This document shows, one piece after another, positions 40,302 through 45,825 of a stretch of 64,000 nt of DNA (position 1 is its first letter; each line of letters opens with the position of its first letter). The DNA comes from a virus. The stretch is from positions 40,882-104,881 of IMG/VR virus record IMGVR_UViG_3300045120_000483; one strand, given 5' to 3'. The position numbers were made by a program, and so were the translations under genes. The notes below the pieces were generated by a model. The model saw only the letters and a program-made list of their open reading frames with translations, was not told where the DNA came from and ran no database searches.

Positions 40302-40688
40302 ATGCATGAAATCATAAATACTTTCATGCGTAATCAAATTAAATTAAAAGAATACAATCGACAACATTATTTGAAAATTCGGGTTTATCGTCGTGATGAA
40401 GTATTGGACCGTCAGCGTTTTATTAGAGGCAGAGTTAGGGAACTTAAAGTTGAACTTGGGTGTTCGCTTTGTGGATACAATAAATGTGCCAGGGCTCTCC
40501 AATTTCATCATTTAAGTGGAAAAGATGAAAATGTAGCAAGAATGGCGGCTCAAGGAAGATCGATGAAGAGAATTCTTGAAGAGATAGATAAGTGTGTTTG
40601 TGTATGTGCTAATTGTCATGCTGAATTACATGATGAAAAAGAGAAAAATAAAGCTCCGAAAGCTAACTTAGTAGAAGCGCCAGTCTGA
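40302..40688 (+). CDS. HNH endonuclease inserted in the tRNA array, 128 aa
   Basis: CSLCGY..ARALQFHHLSG and VCVCANCHAELH form the ββα-metal HNH core with two zinc C-x-x-C pairs; the HH and final H are metal/catalytic residues. ATG 40302 (MHEIINTFMRNQIKL) has only a weak ribosome site. The gene is more AT-rich than its surroundings. Its last 36 bases overlap the tRNA-Phe gene, so it has merged with the array. A free-standing homing nuclease is the likely role. Confidence 0.85.
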   Translation: MHEIINTFMRNQIKLKEYNRQHYLKIRVYRRDEVLDRQRFIRGRVRELKVELGCSLCGYNKCARALQFHHLSGKDENVARMAAQGRSMKRILEEIDKCVCVCANCHAELHDEKEKNKAPKANLVEAPV

Positions 40689-40725
40689 AGAATTGGATGA
40701 GTGGGGGCGGAACCTACACGGGGCA
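40653..40725 (+). tRNA. tRNA-Phe(GAA) with variant T-loop
   Basis: Regular 73-base cloverleaf: acceptor GCTCCGA/ACGGGGC (6 pairs), anticodon arm CCAGT-CTGAAGA-ATTGG, 4-base variable loop, T-stem GTGGG/CCTAC, encoded CCA. The T-loop is GGCGGAA instead of TTCRANY and the D-loop lacks GG. The 5' half lies inside the HNH coding end. Confidence 0.75.
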
Positions 40726-40732
40726 CCATTTT

Positions 40733-40823
40733 TGATCGGTAGCTTAAGCAAAGCGTATCTCACCAAAGGCCATACTGTGGTTTTTGGGGAGGTAAGATGG
40801 AGGTCCAAGCCCTCCCTGATCAG
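40733..40823 (+). ncRNA. tRNA-like RNA with a roughly 15-bp anticodon arm
   Basis: Acceptor TGATCGG/CTGATCA, D-arm, T-arm GGAGG-TCCAAGC-CCTCC, G73 and CCA (40824-40826) are normal. The anticodon arm is not: ATCTC/GAGGT is extended by CCAAAGGCC/GGTTTTTGG with one bulge, closing the 7-base loop ATACTGT. No anticodon identity can be assigned with confidence. Confidence 0.5.
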
Positions 40824-40831
40824 CCAATTTA

Positions 40832-40904
40832 TGTCCGATGTAGCTTAAGCGTAAAGCAGACCTCCAAGGGAGGATCGTTGAGGGTTCAAGCCCCTCCCGG
40901 GCAG
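40832..40904 (+). ncRNA. tRNA-like RNA, degenerate (loop CCAAGGG)
   Basis: Canonical length with T-arm GAGGG-TTCAAGC-CCCTC and acceptor TGTCCGA/CCGGGCA (6 pairs). Four bases separate acceptor and D-stem, base 33 is C, the formal anticodon is AAG, and no CCA is encoded. Probably a decayed or altered tRNA. Confidence 0.4.
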
Positions 40905-40968
40905 AAACAAAACCGTGTAAGCCGGTGGCAAAGAGCGGGTTATCCCGCCGCTAGCTAAATCATTTTAA

Positions 40969-41039
40969 CGCGGGGTAGAGGAGTAGTTCCTTGCCAGCCT
41001 CATAAGCTGGAGACATCGGTGCAAGTCCGGTCCACGCAA
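40969..41039 (+). tRNA. initiator-like tRNA-Met(CAT)
   Basis: CGCGGGG at the 5' end with an unpaired C1 opposite A72, the hallmark of bacterial tRNA-fMet; anticodon arm CCAGC-CTCATAA-GCTGG; T-arm ATCGG-TGCAAGT-CCGGT; A73 and encoded CCA. The three G-C pairs usual in the fMet anticodon stem are not all present, so initiator status is likely but not certain. Confidence 0.8.
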
Positions 41040-41047
41040 CCATTAAT

Positions 41048-41128
41048 GGGCAAGGCGCGGTCTGGGAACCCAGAGAGTCTGTAAAACTCACGCTTATAGC
41101 TAGAGAGGTTCGATTCCTCTTTTGCCCA
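41048..41128 (+). tRNA. tRNA-Tyr(GTA)
   Basis: Class II tRNA: acceptor GGGCAAG/TTTGCCC, anticodon loop CTGTAAA, long variable arm, T-arm AGAGG-TTCGATT-CCTCT, encoded CCA. Confidence 0.9.
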
Positions 41129-41132
41129 CCAT

Positions 41133-41211
41133 TTTCTACTCAGGTTCGAATCCTGACGTTCAAGGACAGTCTATAGGCGAACGAACACTTGCGGAGATCG
41201 GTCAGTAGAAA
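41133..41211 (+). ncRNA. tRNA-like RNA, possibly circularly permuted
   Basis: Closed by TTTCTACT (41133-41140) with AGTAGAAA (41204-41211). A perfect T-arm TCAGG-TTCGAAT-CCTGA comes first, then CGTTC/GAACG as a putative acceptor, then a D-like arm with GG in its loop. Order is T-arm, acceptor, D-arm. No CCA and almost no variable loop. Confidence 0.4.
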
Positions 41212-41220
41212 TTCATTTAT

Positions 41221-41294
41221 GGGACTGTAGCTCAATTGGGAGAGCAACGCTTTTGCAAAGCGAAGGTTGTGGGTTCAAGTCCCACCTGTTTCCA
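41221..41294 (+). tRNA. tRNA-Ala(TGC), copy 1
   Basis: GGGACTG acceptor start, D-arm GCTC/GAGC, anticodon loop TTTGCAA, T-arm GTGGG-TTCAAGT-CCCAC, A73 and encoded CCA. The lower acceptor has mismatches. Confidence 0.85.
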
Positions 41295-41301
41295 CCATTA
41301 T

Positions 41302-41362
41302 GGAGGGGTACCGGCCGCCTCCGGATACGCTGGTCTCAAAGACCGTGAAAAGACCTCCACCA
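41302..41362 (+). ncRNA. two-armed tRNA-like RNA ending in CCA
   Basis: GGAGG (41302) pairs with CCTCC (41354), followed by A and CCA. Inside are only two hairpins (CCGG-CCGCCT-CCGG and GGTC-TCAAA-GACC) and no T-arm. A similar element with the same TTATGGAGGGGT start lies at 51672. The following ORF could in principle begin here, but its better ribosome site is at 41387. Confidence 0.4.
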
Positions 41363-41386
41363 AATTCTTATTATGGGAGAAAAGGA

Positions 41387-41830
41387 ATGAACTGGACGGA
41401 TAATTATCCAGAGTTTACGGATACAGCTAATTGCTTTATACGGGCAACTAGTATAGCCCTAGAGAAATCATATGAAGACTCTTACAAAGAAGTTTCATTT
41501 CTCATTGAAAAGAATAATGATCCGCCAGTGAGCCCCAATCAGGGTGTATATCTAGATGTTATGATTAACTACATGGAATCAGTAGGTTGGAAATGGAATG
41601 GAGTATCCCTCTACAGACCACAACGAAATGATGTTTTAGTGGGGGGTTATCTCAGGGATGTCCCCAAAAAAGGTTGTTTCGTTGTCCTAATTTTTCTTCC
41701 TGATTTGAAACAACCGAAACAACGTTATGATGGTCATGCCCTTGCTGTAATTGATGGCACTATTCATGAACATTCTGTTTTTAAAAAAGTTTTTGATGAG
41801 CACGCCCCTTTGTGGGGATATTTCTCATAG
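41387..41830 (+). CDS. protein with papain-like Cys/His pattern, 147 aa
   Basis: ATG 41387 (MNWTDNYPEFTDTANCFIRA) has GGAG and AAGGA upstream. TANCFIRATSIALEKSYED near the start and YDGHALAVIDGTIHEH near the end give a conserved Cys and His spaced as in papain-like or C39-type thiol hydrolases. I recall phage proteins with DCxIRA..HxxAxxxG. Activity unproven. Confidence 0.65.
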   Translation: MNWTDNYPEFTDTANCFIRATSIALEKSYEDSYKEVSFLIEKNNDPPVSPNQGVYLDVMINYMESVGWKWNGVSLYRPQRNDVLVGGYLRDVPKKGCFVVLIFLPDLKQPKQRYDGHALAVIDGTIHEHSVFKKVFDEHAPLWGYFS

Positions 41831-41848
41831 CAAAGTTTCCACCATTTC

Positions 41849-41920
41849 GCCTCTGTATTTTTAATGGTAGAAGTCATTCTTGGTACGAATGGAGATGGCG
41901 TTCGATTCGCCACTGAGGCA
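41849..41920 (+). tRNA. tRNA-Thr(GGT)
   Basis: Acceptor GCCTCTG/CTGAGGC, anticodon arm CATTC-TTGGTAC-GAATG, T-arm TGGCG-TTCGATT-CGCCA, A73, encoded CCA. Confidence 0.9.
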
Positions 41921-41944
41921 CCATAGAAAAAGGAAAAGTTCAGA

Positions 41945-42024
41945 AGTAGGCAAGGGGGCTAGCCTCCGGTCGGTACTCTAGACCGGTGACCAACACAAAT
42001 CGTTGGTCTGATAAATGGCCCTCA
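41945..42024 (+). ncRNA. structured RNA between tRNAs, two strong hairpins
   Basis: Hairpins CCGGTC/GACCGG and GACCAAC/GTTGGTC lie within a weaker GGGGGC/GCCCTC closure. No T-loop and no CCA; not assignable to a tRNA. Confidence 0.3.
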
Positions 42025-42031
42025 AATTTAA

Positions 42032-42112
42032 GGTGGATGGGGTCCAAGGTGGACACACGGCTTTGAATACCGTCCCTCCGAAAGGATGAGAGTTCGATTC
42101 TTTCATCCACCG
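42032..42112 (+). tRNA. tRNA-Ser(TGA)
   Basis: Class II: acceptor GGTGGAT/ATCCACC, anticodon loop TTTGAAT, variable arm, T-arm GAGAG-TTCGATT-CTTTC, G73, encoded CCA. Confidence 0.88.
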
Positions 42113-42117
42113 CCAGT

Positions 42118-42233
42118 TTCTTCGAAGATCACTGTAGTAGGTGTGGGTTCATGTTCCTTCTAGACTATAAGGAGCTAGCCGTACTAACAGGTGTCTAGAC
42201 CGATGTGGGCGATAATGTTAACCTTTCGAAGAA
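42118..42233 (+). ncRNA. tRNA-like RNA with closing stem, possibly permuted
   Basis: TTCTTCGAA (42118-42126) pairs perfectly with TTCGAAGAA (42225-42233). Inside, a TTCATGT loop on a weak stem is followed by TCTAGAC (42159-42165) pairing with GTCTAGA (42193-42199), the acceptor position in a permuted tRNA. A regular D-arm is not obvious. Confidence 0.35.
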
Positions 42234-42240
42234 TTCAATT

Positions 42241-42319
42241 GCAGATATGGTGAAATGGAAAACACACTACGCTTAGAACGTAGCGCGAAAGCTTGCGGGT
42301 TCAAGTCCTGCTATCTGCA
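42241..42319 (+). tRNA. tRNA-Leu(TAG)
   Basis: Class II: acceptor GCAGATA/TATCTGC, anticodon arm CTACG-CTTAGAA-CGTAG, 11-base variable arm, T-arm GCGGG-TTCAAGT-CCTGC, A73, encoded CCA. Confidence 0.92.
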
Positions 42320-42320
42320 C

Positions 42321-42328
42321 CATAAATA
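42321..42328 (+). promoter_or_regulatory. late-promoter-like CATAAATA before the 42352 gene
   Basis: CATAAATA overlaps the CCA end of tRNA-Leu, 24 bases before ATG 42352. Confidence 0.35.
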
Positions 42329-42351
42329 CTAAAAAAACAGAGGAAAATGAA

Positions 42352-43197
42352 ATGAAAAAATTGAGAGAAATCCTGAATGAAAAATTTATTAAAGATATGT
42401 CCTCTGTGGAACATAAGAGACATCGACAATCTGAAGCTGAAGGGAGCCAGTGGCATCAGGATCACCCCGTAAGTCATGAAAATATAATCAATCATTTTAA
42501 TGCTGCCACTTCGGAGGAGCATCATAATGGGATGAGTTGGTATAAAGATGCTCATCATACGATGAAGGCTTTAGCTCATGACACCAAAACTCCCCATCAT
42601 CAGATGGCGGGTCTAATTTCAAATTATTCGCCCCAGACACATTGGTTTACAAATATCCATACTGCCGCAAAAGTTGCCCGGGAGAAGAAAGCTGTGGGCG
42701 GCCCCGGATCAGGAGTTTTTGCTTCAGGTCAACAAAAACATGCTGCACATAGGATGTTGCAGGGGGAACATTATAATAACGTTCTTGTTGGACATAAGGT
42801 GAGACATTTTGCTCATTTAATTGAGCATGGGGGCAATGAACATCCCGATCACCCCCATGTTGTGTTGGATCGTCATGCACATTCGGTGGCATCAGGAAGC
42901 CGTATTACTGATGCGGCATTTAGTCAAGCCGGACTCAAATCCAAGAAAAAATATGCTGATATGAGTAATGCCTATATAAAAGCGGCTCATCATCTATCGG
43001 AAATTCACAAACAAACAATTCATCCTCATCAAGTTCAGGCTGTAACTTGGCTGGTACGTCAACGGTTGAATGCTCAAGAAGATAAAGGGCAGGCGAAAAA
43101 CAAAAGTAATAAGGCAAAAGATACATGGCACAAATATGCGGAGGAACATCATCCAAGTGTGATTGGTCAAGAGCCCGGAACAGGTTATGGCCATTGA
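42352..43197 (+). CDS. conserved phage protein (DUF7178-like), 281 aa
   Basis: GAGGAAAATGAA precedes ATG 42352. HNGMSWYKDAHHTMKALAHD, AGLISNYSPQTHW, VLVGHKVRHFAHLIEHGG, VVLDRHAHSVASG and HPHQVQAVTWLVRQRLN form a His-rich conserved pattern I recall as DUF7178 in many phages. It may be a DNA glycosylase-like or metal-binding fold, but no activity is established. Late-type element upstream. Sits as cargo between tRNA-Leu genes. Confidence 0.7.
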   Translation: MKKLREILNEKFIKDMSSVEHKRHRQSEAEGSQWHQDHPVSHENIINHFNAATSEEHHNGMSWYKDAHHTMKALAHDTKTPHHQMAGLISNYSPQTHWFTNIHTAAKVAREKKAVGGPGSGVFASGQQKHAAHRMLQGEHYNNVLVGHKVRHFAHLIEHGGNEHPDHPHVVLDRHAHSVASGSRITDAAFSQAGLKSKKKYADMSNAYIKAAHHLSEIHKQTIHPHQVQAVTWLVRQRLNAQEDKGQAKNKSNKAKDTWHKYAEEHHPSVIGQEPGTGYGH

Positions 43198-43206
43198 TTC
43201 AACTAA

Positions 43207-43279
43207 GCTTCACTAGCCCAGCGGTAGAGGCAGCAGATTTAAATCCTGTTAAGGCCGGGTCCGAATCCCGGGTGAAGCA
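43207..43279 (+). tRNA. tRNA-Leu(TAA), class I form
   Basis: Acceptor GCTTCAC/GTGAAGC, anticodon loop TTTAAAT (TAA), T-arm CCGGG-TCCGAAT-CCCGG, A73, encoded CCA. The variable loop is only 5 bases, unlike normal bacterial tRNA-Leu. The upper anticodon stem has one mismatch. Confidence 0.75.
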
Positions 43280-43288
43280 CCATTTAAT

Positions 43289-43361
43289 GGCTCTTTAGAC
43301 AAACCGGCATAGTCGCTTCCCTCAAAAAGAAGAGTTCTGGATTCGAATTCCAGGAGAGCTA
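43289..43361 (+). tRNA. tRNA-Leu(CAA), class I form
   Basis: Acceptor GGCTCTT/GAGAGCT, anticodon loop CTCAAAA, T-arm CTGGA-TTCGAAT-TCCAG, A73, encoded CCA. Short variable loop again. Confidence 0.75.
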
Positions 43362-43373
43362 CCAAAATATCTC

Positions 43374-43402
43374 TTGACATGTTCTGACACTTTGGTTATC
43401 AT
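43374..43402 (+). promoter_or_regulatory. internal promoter of the tRNA array
   Basis: TTGACA at 43374-43379, 17 bp, TATCAT at 43397-43402; it would drive the structured RNAs and tRNAs from 43410 on. Confidence 0.65.
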
Positions 43403-43409
43403 ATTGAAA

Positions 43410-43464
43410 GTGGATGGGAAGCGCGTTGTGTTTTCGTCTTTCAACAAAAGCGGTCCCGTCCATT
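43410..43464 (+). ncRNA. structured RNA directly after the promoter
   Basis: TGGATGGGA near the start pairs with TCCCGTCCA at the end (9 bp). The inner loop has GTTG/CAAC. No tRNA arms are recognised. Confidence 0.35.
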
Positions 43465-43466
43465 CT

Positions 43467-43553
43467 TGTTCTTAATTGTGGAATACCTTGCTGTTCAAGG
43501 GCTTATGCAAGGGATAGACTTTGTAAGAAGGCGGTATTCCACAGTTAAGAACA
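43467..43553 (+). ncRNA. RNA with a 21-bp closing stem
   Basis: TGTTCTTAA-T-TGTGGAATACC (43467-43487) pairs over its full length with GGTATTCCACA-G-TTAAGAACA (43533-43553), with one T.G wobble. The head holds a CCTTGC/GCAAGG hairpin and a second stem. A possible RNase III substrate and processing signal for the adjoining tRNA-like RNA. Confidence 0.45.
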
Positions 43554-43554
43554 T

Positions 43555-43642
43555 GGTGTTCCTGGCTGGCTTAATCTAAGCTTCCCACAAGTCGCTTAGA
43601 ACGTTTTGTGGAACGTAAGGAAGGGTTCGAATCTCTTCGACA
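43555..43642 (+). ncRNA. tRNA-like RNA with Leu(TAG)-type loop on a long anticodon arm
   Basis: Acceptor GGTGTTC/CGACACC, T-arm AAGGG-TTCGAAT-CTCTT and anticodon loop CTTAGAA are regular, but the anticodon arm extends to about 12 positions (CCACAAGTCG with CGTTTTGTGG). No CCA is encoded. The same loop occurs in the normal tRNA-Leu at 42241. Confidence 0.45.
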
Positions 43643-43652
43643 CCATCGTAAT

Positions 43653-43715
43653 AAGAACGGGATGATATCTTAACCCGAATAACGGCGAATCCTTCGGAAA
43701 AGTCGTTTCGTTCTT
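43653..43715 (+). ncRNA. structured RNA with 7-bp closing stem
   Basis: AAGAACG (43653-43659) pairs with CGTTCTT (43709-43715); inside are GGG/CCC and AACGGC/GTCGTT arms. Followed by a T-rich stretch, so it could also act as a terminator. Confidence 0.3.
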
Positions 43716-43725
43716 TCTTTTTAAT

Positions 43726-43798
43726 GCCCCTTTAGCTCAGTGACCAGAGCGGTTGTTTTACATACAACGGGTCGGGAGTTTGATTCTCTCAAGGGGTA
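43726..43798 (+). tRNA. tRNA-Val(TAC)
   Basis: Acceptor GCCCCTT/AAGGGGT, anticodon arm GTTGT-TTTACAT-ACAAC, T-arm GGGAG-TTTGATT-CTCTC, A73, encoded CCA. Confidence 0.92.
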
Positions 43799-43802
43799 CC
43801 AG

Positions 43803-44008
43803 AGATAACGGTGTTGTCGCACCGTAGCCCGGTTTGACGGGCTTAAAGGATAGCAGTAGCGATACTGTCAAAGTAAGGAAGCTTACAGCCTTACACCGGA
43901 GCAATCCGGCCCATTCAAGCAGGTCCGGTTCACCCGAAAGGGCAGTCATACTAGACTGTGGCGGGAAGCAGGACGATGAGGAGACAAGACCCGAAAGGGA
44001 TAAGAATA
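43803..44008 (+). ncRNA. multi-hairpin structured RNA of about 205 nt
   Basis: At least eight successive hairpins, four capped by GNRA loops: CGGTG/CACCG, AGCCCG/CGGGCT, CAGTA-GCGA-TACTG, GTAAGG/GCCTTAC, CCGGA-GCAA-TCCGG, CCC-GAAA-GGG, CAGTC/GACTG and a second CCC-GAAA-GGG. No coding frame of interest. Resembles a compact structured ncRNA rather than tRNA; family unknown. Confidence 0.5.
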
Positions 44009-44009
44009 T

Positions 44010-44080
44010 AGCCTAGTGCCGGAATGGTTACGGGACCGCCTGCAAAGCGGGAGACAGGAGTTCGATCCTCCTCTAGGCTT
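44010..44080 (+). tRNA. tRNA-Cys(GCA)
   Basis: Acceptor AGCCTAG/CTAGGCT, anticodon loop CTGCAAA, T-arm AGGAG-TTCGATC-CTCCT, discriminator T as usual for Cys, encoded CCA. Confidence 0.9.
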
Positions 44081-44083
44081 CCA

Positions 44084-44190
44084 GCACACCGATGAAGATA
44101 TTCGTAGCGTTGTGGACCCGTGGCGAACGAATAAAAATAAGGGAGCAAATTTCAGTACGCGACTGACCCACAAGTTAACGGTTTTCCAAT
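44084..44190 (+). ncRNA. structured spacer RNA
   Basis: Stems ATTCGT/ACGAAT, TTGTGG/CCACAA and TCAGT-ACGCG-ACTGA can form between tRNA-Cys and tRNA-Val. No tRNA identity. Confidence 0.25.
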
Positions 44191-44195
44191 AGAAT

Positions 44196-44267
44196 GCATC
44201 TTTAGCTCAGAGGAAGAGTGTCGCATCGACATTGCGAAGGTCCGGATATCGTAATTCCGAAGATGTA
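44196..44267 (+). tRNA. tRNA-Val(GAC) with variant T-loop
   Basis: Acceptor GCATCTT/AAGATGT, anticodon arm TCGCA-TCGACAT-TGCGA (C33), encoded CCA. T-loop ATCGTAA instead of TTCRANY. Confidence 0.75.
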
Positions 44268-44291
44268 CCACCTTAAACAAAAGGAAACATT

Positions 44292-44441
44292 ATGTTTGAA
44301 GCTCTGTTGATGACAATTTTAATTGCTGTTGTTATTGTGGTTATAGCGGAATGGTTTTCTCCGGATGCCCGTCTTACATGGATTGTTCGTTTGTTGGTTT
44401 TTGTTTGGTTGATTTACAAGCTTCTTCCGTTTTTGAAGTAA
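44292..44441 (+). CDS. two-span membrane peptide, 49 aa
   Basis: AAGGAAACATT precedes ATG 44292. MFEALLMTILIAVVIVVIAE is one membrane helix and LLVFVWLIYKLLPFL a second, joined by a short polar loop. A small membrane protein between tRNA genes, of unknown role. Confidence 0.6.
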   Translation: MFEALLMTILIAVVIVVIAEWFSPDARLTWIVRLLVFVWLIYKLLPFLK

Positions 44442-44448
44442 AGTTAAT

Positions 44449-44524
44449 GTGGGAGTAGGGGAGTCTGGCCGTCCCCTCTTGCCTTGGAAGCAAGAAATCG
44501 TGAGTTCGAATCTCACTTCCCGCA
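44449..44524 (+). tRNA. tRNA-Pro(TGG)
   Basis: Acceptor GTGGGAG/TTCCCGC, anticodon arm CTTGC-CTTGGAA-GCAAG, T-arm GTGAG-TTCGAAT-CTCAC, A73, encoded CCA. Confidence 0.92.
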
Positions 44525-44541
44525 CCATTTAGGAGTTGATA

Positions 44542-44730
44542 ATGTTTTGGAAAAGCCTTACACCCCCTGAAGCCGTTGAGTATTATAATCTTCTACAAAA
44601 GATTAGCATTTGGTCGGGCCACTGTGAGACTTGTCGAAAGGCAAAGTCTCCGGTACAAGAAGACTTGCGACCAACGGACCAAGAGTTTATGCGTTGGAAT
44701 GAACTGTTCTGGAAATTTTGGACAAAATAA
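44542..44730 (+). CDS. small protein, 62 aa
   Basis: AGGAG precedes ATG 44542. Trp-rich and charged with two cysteines (GHCETCRKAKSP, a C-x-x-C). Cargo gene between tRNA-Pro and tRNA-Ile. Unknown function. Confidence 0.6.
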   Translation: MFWKSLTPPEAVEYYNLLQKISIWSGHCETCRKAKSPVQEDLRPTDQEFMRWNELFWKFWTK

Positions 44731-44770
44731 AACATAATTCTAGCTAATCGGAGAAGCGACGTTAGTTTAT

Positions 44771-44844
44771 GGGGGTATAGTTCAAAGGTAGAATAGGCGC
44801 TTGATAGGCGTTTGATCGTTCGGGTTCGATTCCCCGTATCCCTA
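44771..44844 (+). tRNA. tRNA-Ile(GAT)
   Basis: Acceptor GGGGGTA/TATCCCT, anticodon arm GGCGC-TTGATAG-GCGTT, T-loop TTCGATT, A73, encoded CCA. Confidence 0.88.
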
Positions 44845-44866
44845 CCAGTTTTTTAAAAGCAATCGT

Positions 44867-45199
44867 CTATTTAGCGTCGTCTGGCGACGTGGAATAATCG
44901 TCTGGAGACAACTCCACAAGAGGTTGGGGTGGCGCTTCGGGAGTGTGCTCTGTCTGAATCCTAGCCATTGCCAGGGCATCGGAAGTTGATCGTAAAGTAA
45001 AAGCTAGCTTAGCTAGGTCTTTGTTATATTTACTAATACCGGCCTCAATGCCTTTGTCAATTTCTTTCTGGATGTCAACCCTGTCTTCTTGACAGTTTTT
45101 ATAGTATAAATCGTCACACTCCCGGTCCCTTCGGGCTAGTTCTCTATCATGCAGGATAATTGCTTCTAGGGTGGCGACGATCATTTGTCGAAAGTTCAT
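44867..45199 (-). CDS. helical minus-strand protein, 110 aa
   Basis: GAGGG precedes ATG 45199. Charged helices (RELARRDRECDDLYYKNCQE) and a Pro/acidic tail. Antisense to the surrounding tRNA array. A partial duplicate of the segment coding LYYKNCQ lies upstream at about 45200-45250. Confidence 0.6.
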   Translation of the reverse strand: MNFRQMIVATLEAIILHDRELARRDRECDDLYYKNCQEDRVDIQKEIDKGIEAGISKYNKDLAKLAFTLRSTSDALAMARIQTEHTPEAPPQPLVELSPDDYSTSPDDAK

Positions 45200-45231
45200 T
45201 TAATTTCCCTCTCTAAATCAATATTTATCGC

Positions 45232-45260
45232 TTGACATTCCTTATAATATAAAGTATCAT
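45232..45260 (+). promoter_or_regulatory. sigma70-like promoter for the HD-domain gene
   Basis: TTGACA at 45232-45237, 17 bp, TATCAT at 45255-45260. The predicted start site falls on or next to ATG 45268. Confidence 0.7.
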
Positions 45261-45267
45261 TATTGGA

Positions 45268-45825
45268 ATGAATAGAGATTTTACCAGAATCAACGATGCC
45301 TGTATGTACGCCGGTCTGGCCCATGCATCCATTGGGCAGGTACGTAAGTACAGTAAAGAGTCCTATATCGTTCATCCCATGCGGGTTTGCCGCCTTCTTG
45401 ATGAAGTGGGGGAAACCGATGATGTTCTTATTGGCGCTCTTCTTCATGATGTGGTAGAAGATACGCCGATTACGTTGGCGGAAATTCAGGCCAAATTTGG
45501 GATGGAAATTGCCAAATATGTGGAAGGGATGACAGATGTCTCTAAACCTGAGGATGGTAACAGAGCCGTTCGTAAAACGATTGATAGGGAGCATTCTTGG
45601 GAAGCGTGTGGAGAATCCCAGACGATCAAGTGTGCGGACCTTATCGACAACACAGAGGACATTACTTCCCACGATAAAGATTTCTCTCAGGTTTACCTCC
45701 GGGAAAAGAGACTACTTCTTCCGGGTCTGACCAAAGCCAATCCAGCCCTTATTCAAAAGGCCTGGGAGACATTGGAAGCCGCTGAAATCAAAATTTTTGG
45801 AATTATTCAAGGAGAAAGAACATGA
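45268..45825 (+). CDS. (p)ppGpp-hydrolase-like HD protein (MESH1 type), 185 aa
   Basis: Follows the stand-alone alarmone-hydrolase pattern: AGLAHASIGQVRKYSKESYI then HPMRV (H36), ALLHDVVEDT (HD 60-61, ED 64-65) and KCADLIDN (final Asp), all manganese-site residues of the SpoT/MESH1 HD fold. No synthetase domain. It may remove host alarmones or related signal nucleotides. The promoter's -10 is 7 bases before the ATG, so the mRNA is probably leaderless. Confidence 0.85.
   Translation: MNRDFTRINDACMYAGLAHASIGQVRKYSKESYIVHPMRVCRLLDEVGETDDVLIGALLHDVVEDTPITLAEIQAKFGMEIAKYVEGMTDVSKPEDGNRAVRKTIDREHSWEACGESQTIKCADLIDNTEDITSHDKDFSQVYLREKRLLLPGLTKANPALIQKAWETLEAAEIKIFGIIQGERT

Noticed and set aside
43897-44008. 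Hammerhead or group I intron core
   Set aside because: GATGAG and GAAA occur, but the ordered conserved core (CTGATGA...GAAA) and group I P7 sequences are missing.
44084-44190. Permuted tRNA
   Set aside because: Stems can form but no T-loop or D-arm in the required order could be found.
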